This document shows, piece by piece, positions 23,176-31,458 of a stretch of DNA of 64,000 nucleotides (position 1 is its first letter; each line of letters begins with the position of its first letter). The notes under the pieces are model-generated. The model was given only the letters and a program-made list of their open reading frames with translations, did no database searches and was not told the origin of the DNA. The DNA comes from Oreohelix idahoensis (taxonomy: Eukaryota > Mollusca > Gastropoda > Stylommatophora > Oreohelicidae). The stretch spans positions 124,001 to 188,000 of the forward strand of contig JAMPIV010004448.1 in NCBI GenBank assembly GCA_024509875.1, written 5' to 3'. The position numbers and the translations under genes are program-made.

Positions 23176-24020
23176 AGTCTGCTTTTCATGAGTCTCCTCG
23201 TCAGGACACCGATGTGCACTCCCCCTATCTGCTTAGAATGGGTTTCCTCCCCTAGACGATGGCCAATCCTCTCGGCGCCCTTAGTGTGACCGTTGTCGTG
23301 GCCATCTCTTGGCTTGCGCCCTAAAGGCAACCTGGTTGTGACAGTCCGTCTAGGAAAAGAGCTCCTTGAGGGACAGGCGGCTATCAAATGTTCTGGGGAT
23401 TTGCATCCAAAACATCTCTTCGGAAGCGGGCCTTGAGGGCACTTGGCTGCCATGTGGTCTGACAGGTCTCCACAATTGTAGCATCTTATCTTTCTGGGCT
23501 TCCTCTGTGCCCTGGGTCGCTTTCTGCTGCCTTTACACTCTTGACCGCCAATGCCGCATACAATGACTGCTTCCATGCCCTGGACCGATGGTTTGCTGTC
23601 AAATTCGACTCGTTCATTCTTCGCCAGACTCCGGAATCCCTTTCTGTAGATCTTGGTCTGATGTACGAATACATCAATACCTCCATCATCTGGCGTGATG
23701 AACCCCCATCCCCTGTGGACACTATACCACTTGCACATCCCTTTTCGCCTTGTCGGTGCCACTGCTTTTATTGGTGCTGTCAGCTCACAGCTTCCCTTGA
23801 CGACAGCCTGACTCTCACATACAAGAAGGGCTAGTTGCGGTTCCTGCGGACACACCTCCTCGTCTTGCGTTGGCTGTTCCTGCGGGCACACCTCCTCGTC
23901 TTGCGTTGGCTGTTCCCGCGGACACACCTCCTCGTCTTGCGTTGGCTGTTCCCGCGGCTGGCATGGTGCTCTCTCTCTGCACCTCCTCTTGTGCTGGCGA
24001 ACTGGACTCTGACATCTGTG
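23163..24020 (-). CDS. Lin28-like cold-shock domain plus two CCHC knuckles (retrotransposon-encoded)
   Basis: The frame is open from about 24020, without an ATG before the domain, to the stop at 23163. The cold-shock domain (about 23750-23544) has RKGMCKWYSVHRGWGFI (RNP1-like), DVFVHQTKIY (RNP2-like) and KGFRSLAKNERVEF, the last being characteristic of Lin28 rather than of Y-box or bacterial cold-shock proteins. After a basic linker come two zinc knuckles (about 23483-23373): CYNCGDLSDHMAAKC, one residue longer in its spacing than Lin28, and CFGCKSPEHLIAAC with standard C-X2-C-X4-H-X4-C spacing. In the host, Lin28 binds let-7 precursors and GGAG-type RNA. Here the module occupies the place of nucleocapsid and probably binds element RNA. 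It is reached from gag by a +1 (or -2) shift within a 200-nt overlap containing three 36-bp tandem repeats. Confidence 0.87.
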   Translation of the reverse strand, partial: HRCQSPVRQHKRRCRERAPCQPREQPTQDEEVCPREQPTQDEEVCPQEQPTQDEEVCPQEPQLALLVCESQAVVKGSCELTAPIKAVAPTRRKGMCKWYSVHRGWGFITPDDGGIDVFVHQTKIYRKGFRSLAKNERVEFDSKPSVQGMEAVIVCGIGGQECKGSRKRPRAQRKPRKIRCYNCGDLSDHMAAKCPQGPLPKRCFGCKSPEHLIAACPSRSSFPRRTVTTRLPLGRKPRDGHDNGHTKGAERIGHRLGEETHSKQIGGVHIGVLTRRLMKSRLWGM

Positions 24021-24441
24021 CTATCTGGGACTTTAGGAAGGATAATTCTGCTCTGAGTGCCTCCTCCTCCTTCTGAACTTCTGCACTTGCTATCTGGACC
24101 AGTGTCTCGGGCTTTTTACTTTCACCATAAACAGCATATTCCCAAGGGAAATTCCTGGTCATCTCACTGACTGGTTGTTGCTTGCAGTAGGCTTCTTTGA
24201 CAATTTCCAGTAACTTCTCAGGGCTGGCCTTGGCTCCACCATGTATCCGTAATTCTCTAGATACCCATGGTGTAACGTTGTTCCATATCATGTCTAACTT
24301 GTCTTCTGCACAAAAAGGCGCCACCTTCCACGCGGCTTCCACATCTTCCACAAACTCTTGCCAAGTGGATCTCCCCTCTCCACTAAACAACCTTATCTCT
24401 GGCTCCTTCACGTACAATATCTTCACAGGCGCATTAGCCAT
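23815..24441 (-). CDS. gag: Gag capsid-like protein of gag-Lin28 element
   Basis: The ATG at 24441 (MANAPVKILY) is the first in frame, about 96 nt downstream of the 5' LTR. The protein is about 208 aa. Residues about 10-130 resemble retroviral/PNMA-type Gag capsid N-lobe: EIRLFSGEGRSTWQEFVEDV, then KLDMIWNNVTPWVSREL and LLEIVKEAYCKQQPVSEM. A short predicted coiled coil follows (VQKEEEALRAELSFLKSQIA). The C-terminus is a 12-residue repeat (TANARRGGVSAG) from the 36-bp repeats. The family call is by pattern similarity only and is weaker than the Lin28 call. Confidence 0.75.
   Translation of the reverse strand: MANAPVKILYVKEPEIRLFSGEGRSTWQEFVEDVEAAWKVAPFCAEDKLDMIWNNVTPWVSRELRIHGGAKASPEKLLEIVKEAYCKQQPVSEMTRNFPWEYAVYGESKKPETLVQIASAEVQKEEEALRAELSFLKSQIAQMSESSSPAQEEVQRESTMPAAGTANARRGGVSAGTANARRGGVPAGTANARRGGVSAGTATSPSCM
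23840..23947 (-). repeat. 36-bp tandem repeat, 3 copies, at the gag/Lin28 frame overlap
   Basis: Three copies of a 36-bp unit (plus strand GTTCCTGCGGACACACCTCC plus 16 bases). As 36 is divisible by 3, both overlapping frames stay open: one encodes TANARRGGVSAG, the other CPREQPTQDEEV-type repeats. Copy-number change would not alter frame. Confidence 0.95.
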
Positions 24442-24518
24442 CTTGCTGCAGGAATGCACTGCTGGGTGTTTACAATATTTGTTCGTTTGCTGTTTGCTCG
24501 TTGTCACTGTCTGCCTTA

Positions 24519-24537
24519 TCCTGCCGACGATGCCAAT
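24519..24537 (-). promoter_or_regulatory. Candidate primer-binding site of gag-Lin28 element
   Basis: On the minus strand, directly after the 5' LTR (...CACA), the sequence is ATTGGCATCGTCGGCAGG. The TGG starting two bases in is where a tRNA CCA end would anneal. The tRNA was not identified. Confidence 0.65.
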
Positions 24538-26551
24538 TGTGATAGGGTGGGCGAGATGATGATGATGATTATATTGTGATGTGTGATCACTCTCTTGTCA
24601 CACTCGCACCGACCCGAACAACAATAAAACTCTTGATTCTAGAGACAGGGGCTATATTTATTTTTACAACCCATTCAGTGACAAAGCAAACATTAAACAC
24701 ATAAACTAGCGAACATAAAACAAAACTAAACAAAACAAAACACCCAACAGTGCCCGATGCTAATCTGAAGAAGCAAACAAAGCACAGAATAGTTAAAATC
24801 ATAATATAATACTGAATGAGAAACACCACGCTCTCACCTGTCAAACTGTCCTACGCCGCCACCTGACACACTCAACTATCACACACACACACACTCATGT
24901 GTGTCGTCCAATGCGACTAGTATGGTGTTGTGCATGAGGCTGGCAACCTCACCATGTAATACAGATTGCTACCGAAACCACTACTGCCCTAGCATATGAA
25001 TACTTAATATGAAGGCAAACCACACTGTTGGCCCCATGTTCCCTCAGGAGCGGAGAAGAGAAATATATATCTTGAAGTGAGCCCACGTGCTCTCACAACC
25101 ATTCCTCTCATAACCATAATTAAATAATCATAAAATGGACATAAAATAATATTCAACTATATGTACAATAAATACTCTCAGTAATGAGAATAAGCTACTA
25201 CCTCGTAACCGATCCACACCAGTATTCGTTACTGCATTTGAAGCATGTCGTATGTGACGACTGGTGCGCCAGGCAACAAGCGTGTCGTATATGACCACTG
25301 GTGCGACTGGGAATCTCATCACATGAAACACATCGTTACCGAAACAACCACTGCAATAGCATAAAAATGCTTCTTGTCGGCTTGTGATAGACACCAGCCA
25401 CATTGGTGTTTCCATGCTCCGCCGGGAGCAACCAGAGAAACACATGTCTCAACAAAGGAGTGGCCTCGCGCTCTCCAGAAATCTAAATACATATTCTCAC
25501 CTCACAGTAACCCATTAAAGATAAACAGTAGAATAATAAATAATCGTGAAATACTCAATTACTCTTACATTAAAGAAATAAAATAATTACTCTTGGCTTA
25601 ACAACTAGAACTGGTCATCATATAAAGGAAATTTAACACGACAACTCTTTCTTTCCTTTACTGGGGAAAATTATCTTAATCTGCTTCCCACCCACGTGTC
25701 AATTCACACAATATAAAACTGGCGTCTTCTTTATACACACGCATGGTGACGCGCCGCCTTTCATGACCACGTGGTTGCCAACCTGATAACAGTCAATATC
25801 ATCTAAATTAAAGTAAAAAATCGCTTCTCTGTCCAGTTTCATGTATGAAATAGCTCCCTACTACATTTGCCTTTCTTGCCCGGTCTGATGACTGACATAA
25901 TTGCTCTTAAACTCTCACATGTGTGATTTGGGCTTTGCGTGCCTAATAAAACCTATCAAACATTATTTTCACTCATCTATCATTTCAAGACTAAATTATA
26001 ATGTCCTAAAAAGACATTTCCTTTGGAAACACATCTATCTATATCACTCAACATTAAAATAGCCACATCGATATTATTTCCGAATTATATAAAACTAATT
26101 CTAATTTAAATTAACTCACGTGTCATGTCTTTGTGTTCTTCTGTGTGGTACACAGGGCGCCTCGTTTCGTTCTCTCTTGTCTGGACTGATACTTTAAGAA
26201 GGCCCGCTGCTGGTTCGCTATCTCTTTGTATAGGCACTAGGCTAATCACTCAACTACTGCACGCTGGGCGTATTAATCTTGGCTACTTAAATATCACACG
26301 CGATTATCGCTTTAGGAATAGCGAAAACACAAATAAAACCTACAGCTATTTAATATAACACACGAGTATCAAATATGATTCACAACTATACACCACAATT
26401 ATATGTAGGCTTTATTATGGCCTTTTCATCAATCTTCCTTATCTCGTCAGAAATTTTACATACTAGCGTGCTACGCGCACTTCTAAAATATGGGCGATAA
26501 ATCTGCCTAGAAACAGGTAGGGGGCGGGCGTCTCCTTTCGGCCCCATCACA
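24538..26551 (-). repeat. 5' LTR (right copy) of gag-Lin28 element
   Basis: A 2014-bp copy of 20816-22824. Differences seen by eye include GGCAG/AGACAG, a longer ACACAC run, and single-base indels near 25240, 26149 and 26540. Confidence 0.93.
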
Positions 26552-26766
26552 TGGGGTTAGGCCCATATTATCTTGACCATCAGCACACTAGGGGTGATGT
26601 GGTCAGCATCACGCCGGCCGCCTTAACCTTCCCAGAAGTTGCTCTGGTACCCAGTTGGGGCTGGGTCGACCCAGGAGCCGTTTGCGGCCTAAAAAAATCC
26701 CACCTCATCTGGGGATCGAACCATAGACCACTGAGCTAGGAAGCCAGTGCACTAACCACTATGCTA
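26552..26766 (-). mobile_element. SINE copy 2, head half
   Basis: The remainder of the SINE interrupted at 20815: GGGTTAGGCCCATATTATC ... GGATCGAACC (B box complement) ... CACTAACCACTATGCTA. The last ten bases of the head seen in copies 1 and 3 are missing. Confidence 0.9.
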
Positions 26767-26911
26767 TGAATAAGAGCTGTAAAAATTCAGAAATGACAGA
26801 AAAGTAGGTGGTAACATGAAATAGGAAAACAAACCGACAGGTCAAGCCAGACAGAGGGCAGACAATTCCACCGCCCGTCACAATCATCTGATTGATCAAA
26901 CACATCTGAAG

Positions 26912-27067
26912 CAGGGCCGGATTTAGACAGTGAGGCCCTAAACTATACGATGCCATGGGGGCCCTTTTTGGCAATTGGTAACGTAGAATAAGGCCCTGTA
27001 ACAATTGAACTTGGCAAGAGAGGCTGTAAGTTGTAGCTTGTTTAGCTTATGCCTAAATCCAGCCCTG
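26912..27067 (+). mobile_element. hAT-type MITE, 156 bp
   Basis: It has terminal inverted repeats CAGGGCCGGATTTA and TAAATCCAGCCCTG. The 8-bp target duplication ATCTGAAG is perfect (26904-26911 and 27068-27075). An 8-bp duplication with CAGGG-type ends fits the hAT superfamily. It is non-coding. Confidence 0.92.
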
Positions 27068-27088
27068 ATCTGAAGTTTCCCAATTAAT

Positions 27089-27187
27089 ATATAAAAAAAT
27101 AGCTGTCCTTAAAAAAAACAGTTGGTTCCTTCAGATCAAAATGTTAATTGTCCATAAAAAACAGCTGGTTTCCTTCAGATCAAATAA
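27089..27187 (+). repeat. Short tandem motif array flanking the CACTA-like element, left part
   Basis: Units of the form AGCTGTCC...ACAGCTGGTTTCCTTCA(G/T)ATCAAA occur twice here and twice again at about 29373-29455, on the other side of the transposon. This indicates the transposon inserted into a pre-existing repeat. Each unit also has a small inverted AGCTGT/ACAGCT palindrome. Confidence 0.8.
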
Positions 27188-29369
27188 CACTGACAAACAA
27201 CATTTTTCTTTCTTAAATAAGAATAAGTGTTCTTAGGTCAGTTTCTTGCGCTGATTTCAAATTTGAAATCCGTTTATCTCTATCACATCGGGTTCTTAAG
27301 ATATTTGTGAATAAATATATTTTTGGGAAACAGTTATTTGCCCCGTTTCATTTTACTATATAACTTATTAAAAATTAATAAAATGCAAAATAATTCTACT
27401 TTTTATACTGGTAAAAGATGCATGACATATGTTACGCTATTTTTCAAATAGTTACTGTATTTTGAAATAATTCTGAGCGAAATATGGCTTCTAGAAGTTT
27501 TAGAAATTCGGCTGATCTGTTCTGTTACGTGTGCGGATATTTTACCGATCGTGTTCACCAGAAAAACTTTACACCATTACTAAAGAAAGCATATGAACTT
27601 TATTTCGATTCGAAAGTTGATGTTGCAAATAAATCTTGGAAGCCAAATGCAGTTTGTTCGACTTGTGCAAATACATTGGCAGGTTGGTTACGAAAATCGT
27701 CGAAGCATAAGTCGATGCCTTTTGGAGTACCAGTAATATGGCGTAAACCGACAAATCACGCAACTGATTGTTACTTCTGCTTGACAAATATCCATGGTTT
27801 CACTTTTAAAACTAGAAAGTCTGTGGTTTATCCAAATATTGAATCGGTTTCAAAACCAGTGTCTCATGATCCAATCACGTGTCCGATCCCAGATCCACCA
27901 GAACAATATCCGTTGGACGTGAATGAACCATCAGAAAGTGATAGTTTACCTGCTTTAGAAACTAATTCTGACTCGGATTATATACCGTTGAATGATGGTG
28001 TTCACTTAATTAACCATTCAGAACTTTCAGATCTAATACGTGATCTCGCTCTTACCAAAGGACAAGCGGATTTACTCGGTTCGCGACTCAAAGAATGGAA
28101 TCTTTTAGCGCCCAATACTCCGATATCTAAATTTCGTCATAGACACAGAGAACTTGTTCAATACTTTGAGATGGATGATGACATTTGCTATTGCAAAGAT
28201 GTAAACGGTCTAATGGTGCGCCTCGGTCATGAGCACATAGTCAACGAATGGCGACTTTTCATCAACTCTTCCAAGACTAGTCTAAAAGCCGTGTTATTGC
28301 ATAACGGAAATTTATTTTCATCAATTCCAGTCGCCTACTCTGTTCATATGAAAGAAACTTATGACAATATGGCTATACTTTTGGCAAAAATAAAGTACAA
28401 TGACTATCAATGGCGGATTTGTGGAGACCTAAAGATCATTGCAATTCTCACGGGCATGCAGACTGGGTATACTAAATTTTGTTGCTTCCTATGTGAATGG
28501 GACAGCCGCAACAGACAGGAACATTATGCAAGAAAGGTGTGGCCTATCAGGGATCGTATGCAGCTCGGGCATAAAAATGTAATACACGAGCCATTAGTTA
28601 ACAAAGACAGCATCGTTTTACCACCGTTACATATAAAGTTGGGGCTCATGAAGAATTTCGTAAAAGCGTTAGATAAAACGAGCAAAGCTTTCACTTATCT
28701 TCGAGAAAAGTTTCCGCAAGTTAGCGATGCAAAGATAAAGGAAGGTATCTTTGTAGGATCTCAGATTAGGAAAGTTATTGCAGACAAACAATTCGAGAAC
28801 TTGTTACATGGTAGTGAACTTCGCGCATGGATGGCATTCAAATCGATCGTCTATAACTTTCTGGGAAATCACAAATCTGTCGACTATGTACATATTGTTA
28901 AGCAGTGCATAGATGCATACAGAATTATGGGCTGTAACATGTCCCTCAAAATCCATTTCCTCGATTCGCATCTTGACTTTTTCCCTGACAACCTTGGCGA
29001 AGTCAGCGATGAACATGGAGAACGATTCCATCAAGATATCGCCATAATGGAGTCACGTTATCAAGGATGGTGGAGTGTGACCATGCTTGCCGATTATTGT
29101 TGGATGCTTCATCGCGATGTACCACATGCCATTCACCGACAAAAGTCGACTGCAAAGAAATTCAAGCCTACATAACTGTTATACTTCTTGTACGAATGAT
29201 GTTGTAATACTCTATGCGTAGTTAAAAAACTTCAATTGCGTATTTCTAGAGATCCCGACCTGATAGAGAAAAACGGTTTGCAGATTTAAAAACAGCGCAT
29301 TAAAATTGACCAGAAAAACATAGAAATGTTAGAGAAAGAAAAAAAAAATTTTTTTTTTGTTAGCCAGTG
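27188..29369 (+). mobile_element. CACTA-like (CMC superfamily) DNA transposon, 2.2 kb
   Basis: The left end reads CACTGACAAACAAC, and the right end on the minus strand reads CACTGGCTAACAA, giving imperfect terminal inverted repeats that begin CACTG. The 3-bp TAA (27185-27187 and 29370-29372) fits a target duplication. Ends beginning CACTA/CACTG with a 3-bp duplication are known for EnSpm/CACTA elements. One intact ORF fills the element. The superfamily assignment rests on the ends. The protein itself was not matched to Tnp2 by me. Confidence 0.75.
27484..29175 (+). CDS. Putative transposase of a widespread uncharacterised family (563 aa)
   Basis: An intact single-exon ORF inside the CACTA-like element. 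The N-terminus has Cys pairs (CYVC at 14-17, CSTC near 58, CYFC near 97) resembling a zinc-binding DNA-recognition domain. The middle carries ICGDLKIIAILTGMQ near 312, followed by CCFLCEWDSR. Then come LPPLHIKLGLMKNFVKAL near 379 and SDEHGERFHQD near 507. D, H/D and E in these blocks could form a DDE-type active site with an inserted Cys pair. I recall close relatives annotated only as uncharacterised proteins in many invertebrate genomes. The absence of stops over 563 codons argues that the copy is young or selected. Confidence 0.75.
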   Translation: MASRSFRNSADLFCYVCGYFTDRVHQKNFTPLLKKAYELYFDSKVDVANKSWKPNAVCSTCANTLAGWLRKSSKHKSMPFGVPVIWRKPTNHATDCYFCLTNIHGFTFKTRKSVVYPNIESVSKPVSHDPITCPIPDPPEQYPLDVNEPSESDSLPALETNSDSDYIPLNDGVHLINHSELSDLIRDLALTKGQADLLGSRLKEWNLLAPNTPISKFRHRHRELVQYFEMDDDICYCKDVNGLMVRLGHEHIVNEWRLFINSSKTSLKAVLLHNGNLFSSIPVAYSVHMKETYDNMAILLAKIKYNDYQWRICGDLKIIAILTGMQTGYTKFCCFLCEWDSRNRQEHYARKVWPIRDRMQLGHKNVIHEPLVNKDSIVLPPLHIKLGLMKNFVKALDKTSKAFTYLREKFPQVSDAKIKEGIFVGSQIRKVIADKQFENLLHGSELRAWMAFKSIVYNFLGNHKSVDYVHIVKQCIDAYRIMGCNMSLKIHFLDSHLDFFPDNLGEVSDEHGERFHQDIAIMESRYQGWWSVTMLADYCWMLHRDVPHAIHRQKSTAKKFKPT

Positions 29370-29372
29370 TAA

Positions 29373-29455
29373 TTAGCTGTCCATCAAAAACAGCTGGTTT
29401 CAAAAATGTTAGCTGTCCATCAAAACAGCTGGTTTCCTTCATATCAAAATGACTC
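29373..29455 (+). repeat. Short tandem motif array, right part
   Basis: Two units AGCTGTCCATCAAAAACAGC-TGGTTTC, matching the units at 27089-27187. Confidence 0.8.
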
Positions 29456-29707
29456 CCTAGGAAGTGGTCCAGCGTGTATTCTTTTCAAATTTAAGTGAAT
29501 TTCAAAATATCTCATCAGTTGCAGAAATAGAACTAAATTATACTTAACTAAAGTACCATTTCGTTACAAACATATATAGTTAATAAATTTTTTAATGCAG
29601 GTTTACCTATCAAACAGATATTTATGTTTGTCAACCGTTGAGCAGTAATATTGTTATGATTACCCTTGTCTCCTGCCTTGATTACAATGTCCATGTAATC
29701 CAAACAG

Positions 29708-29883
29708 GATTCTGTGACTACATTTTGCCTTCTGATGAGTACCCTCCAAATTATGAGTTTGATCCTGAGGGTCCAAACTTCCCCATTACAGGCCTCAGAT
29801 TTGTAGGGATCATGTCCATGATTGACCCTCCCAGAGCTGCAGTCCCAGATGCTGTTGGCAAATGCAGGAGTGCAGGTATTAAG
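29708..29883 (+). CDS. ATP1A: Na+/K+-ATPase alpha subunit, exon D
   Basis: The fourth exon completes the Gly codon from exon C and reads [18 protein letters not shown], then [20 protein letters not shown] and KCRSAGIK. The MIDPPR segment is the conserved hinge/P-domain entry of P-type ATPases. The acceptor AATCCAAACAG ends at 29707 and the donor GTGAGT starts at 29884. The frame is intact. The next family element, the TGDHP motif, is expected in a following exon that I did not find by eye in 29884-64000. Confidence 0.96.
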
Positions 29884-30104
29884 GTGAGTACATTCTTATA
29901 TTACAGTAATAGTGTAGTCTTTTGTATCATAAGCCCATAAACCTTGTTGGTTTTTTTCCCCACAAACAAAAAATAAAATAAAAACGTTGAAATGTTTCTC
30001 TTAATATTTGATCATACTTTCCGTCTCTGTACCTTTCTCTTAATATTTGAGCATACTTTCTGTCTGTACCTAGGGTAAACAAAAAAATTTACCACTAAAG
30101 GTCG
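29884..30104 (+). other. Start of the next intron
   Basis: Intron sequence after exon D with a short direct repeat (TTTCTCTTAATATTTGA, twice, near 29996 and 30033) and no gene. Confidence 0.6.
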
Positions 30105-30450
30105 ACTGATTTGCTCAAACTGCAGTCTGGGGCAAAGTTGATTTCTTCTTTGATCCTTAGCCACCGACTGTCAAAGCAGCCAGTGGCCTTCATGCCTGGA
30201 GGCATCTTGTAGGGCAGCAACAAACTGCTTCCACTTTGTTTGGTTGACGACCATCCTTCGTGCAGTGCCCCAGCTCTGGTTCATTCTTTCCATTTTGGCC
30301 TCCACAGTTCTCCGCCAAGTTGTTTTTTTTCTGTTCTTTAATGTTATGGGTTCAGGTTTGCCCACATTGTCGTGACCTCTGCCTTCTTTAGATTGATGTC
30401 CAGACCCACCTGCTCTCTATACTTATTCAGTCTGTTTTTTCTCTGGTCTA
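30105..30450 (-). pseudogene. LINE 3'-end fragment
   Basis: The minus strand reads DINLKK-like, then, after a deletion, TTWRRTVEAKMERMNQSWGT and NQTKWKQFVAALQDASRHEG, a string typical of the extreme C-terminus of a LINE ORF2. The right side shares sequence with the LINE fragment at 17260-18050. It appears internally deleted. Confidence 0.75.
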
Positions 30451-30937
30451 CATCTCAAAATAGTCCCAGGCTGTAAAATTCGAACCCATGACCTTCTTGT
30501 GGTGAACCTATTTAAACTTACAGAAGCGGCGAAGAGTACTTTTTGGTGCCTTTTAAATAGACTATTTTGGGTAGATCATCATGCTCGTTAACCTTTTGGG
30601 TGGCAACTCAAATGGGAGAAGGAAACCTCTTTGATTTAAAACCCCCCTGCTGCCTTGTTGGTTAAGGCCAGTGGATTAAACCATTGGTGCTGTTGATCAG
30701 AATTGGCGTCATTGCACTCCGGGCAAACTCATAGGTGCTCAATCTCCCTCAGCAAATGTCGAAGGGTATGAATGCTAATTGTTGCTGTTGCGCAGGTCTT
30801 ACGTTTGAAGCCAAAATACAGCAGTCTTAGCCTGGATGATTCATCGATTGCAGTGTCATTCTCTAATCGGTGGTCATTAATTGCCCTCAGTCTCTCCATT
30901 ATCCATATCCATTACCCCTTCTATGGGTATAGTGTAA
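30451..30937. other. Possible SINE remnants, unassigned
   Basis: A GGTTCGAATTTTACAGCC string on the minus strand near 30475-30495 resembles a pol III B box, and TGCCTTGTTGGTTAAGGCC near 30652 could be a tRNA-like head. Neither end nor a target duplication could be fixed, so the call is weak. Confidence 0.35.
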
Positions 30938-31062
30938 GTAAATAAATTAAGGAAGTGGAGGGGAACTGCGGTAAGACGTGGAATACGATGGATGGGTTTG
31001 AAAAAAAAATCGGAAAAAGGTGATTCGTCTTACGAGGACAAAAGACAAAGAAAATAGTCTAC

Positions 31063-31090
31063 GTTACGGCCACAAGGCCTTCGTCAGGAA
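31063..31090 (-). ncRNA. Degenerate hammerhead-ribozyme-like motif (inverted copy)
   Basis: The minus strand reads CTGACGAAGGCC-TTGT-GGCCGTAAC. See the copy at 33537-33563 for the argument. Confidence 0.45.
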
Positions 31091-31458
31091 AGGAAAGAAA
31101 GTGAAGGCTAGATAGGACACATAAAAACTAAATAAAAAAAAAAAAATAAATAAAAACTGGGTACTTCCCTGAAGGCAAGAACCGAAATTCTATCAAAATC
31201 GCTGTCCTGTTGATAAGCGCGTGGCTGAACAGAAAGCGACTTCCGCCGCCGGATGTACACAATGCATACTAAGAAACTAAAAAACGAAACCGGAAAATAA
31301 ACTACCCAACGTGATAAAAGTGGGGACTGGAAATAGAAGGGGACAGAATGAGTGGGAGATAAATAAATATGAAATAAAAAAAATGTATATGGCATACAAA
31401 TAGAAGAATAGGATAAGAGTGGAAAGAGTAAAATAGAGCAAGAGAGGAGAGGGTGACC

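Larger units (their letters stand above)
20816..26551 (-). mobile_element. Gag-only LTR retrotransposon carrying a Lin28-like module, 5.7 kb
   Basis: A minus-strand LTR element with two LTRs of about 2.0 kb (20816-22824 and 24538-26551), both TGTG...CACA, flanking a 1.7-kb internal region. A primer-binding site lies inside the right LTR and a polypurine tract inside the left one. The internal region encodes a Gag capsid-like domain and then, in overlapping shifted frames, a cold-shock domain with two CCHC knuckles closely resembling Lin28. No protease, RT, RNase H or integrase is present, so it must be mobilised in trans. It sits in a SINE, with TGGG ending at 20815 and again starting at 26552 as a 4-bp target duplication. 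The LTRs are nearly identical, so insertion is young. Confidence 0.9.
16300..29707 (+). other. Intron of Na+/K+-ATPase gene, about 13.4 kb
   Basis: It spans the donor GTTAGT at 16300 to the acceptor AAACAG ending at 29707. It holds LINE fragments, a split SINE, the gag-Lin28 LTR element, a hAT MITE and a CACTA-like transposon. The part 16300-17250 shows only low-complexity TGTC repeats (16480-16510) and unassigned AT-rich sequence. Confidence 0.9.

Noticed and set aside
23163..24020. Host Lin28 gene exon
   Set aside because: It lies inside LTRs with primer-binding site and purine tract, follows a Gag frame, and is antisense to the host gene. A processed pseudogene of Lin28 alone would not explain these.
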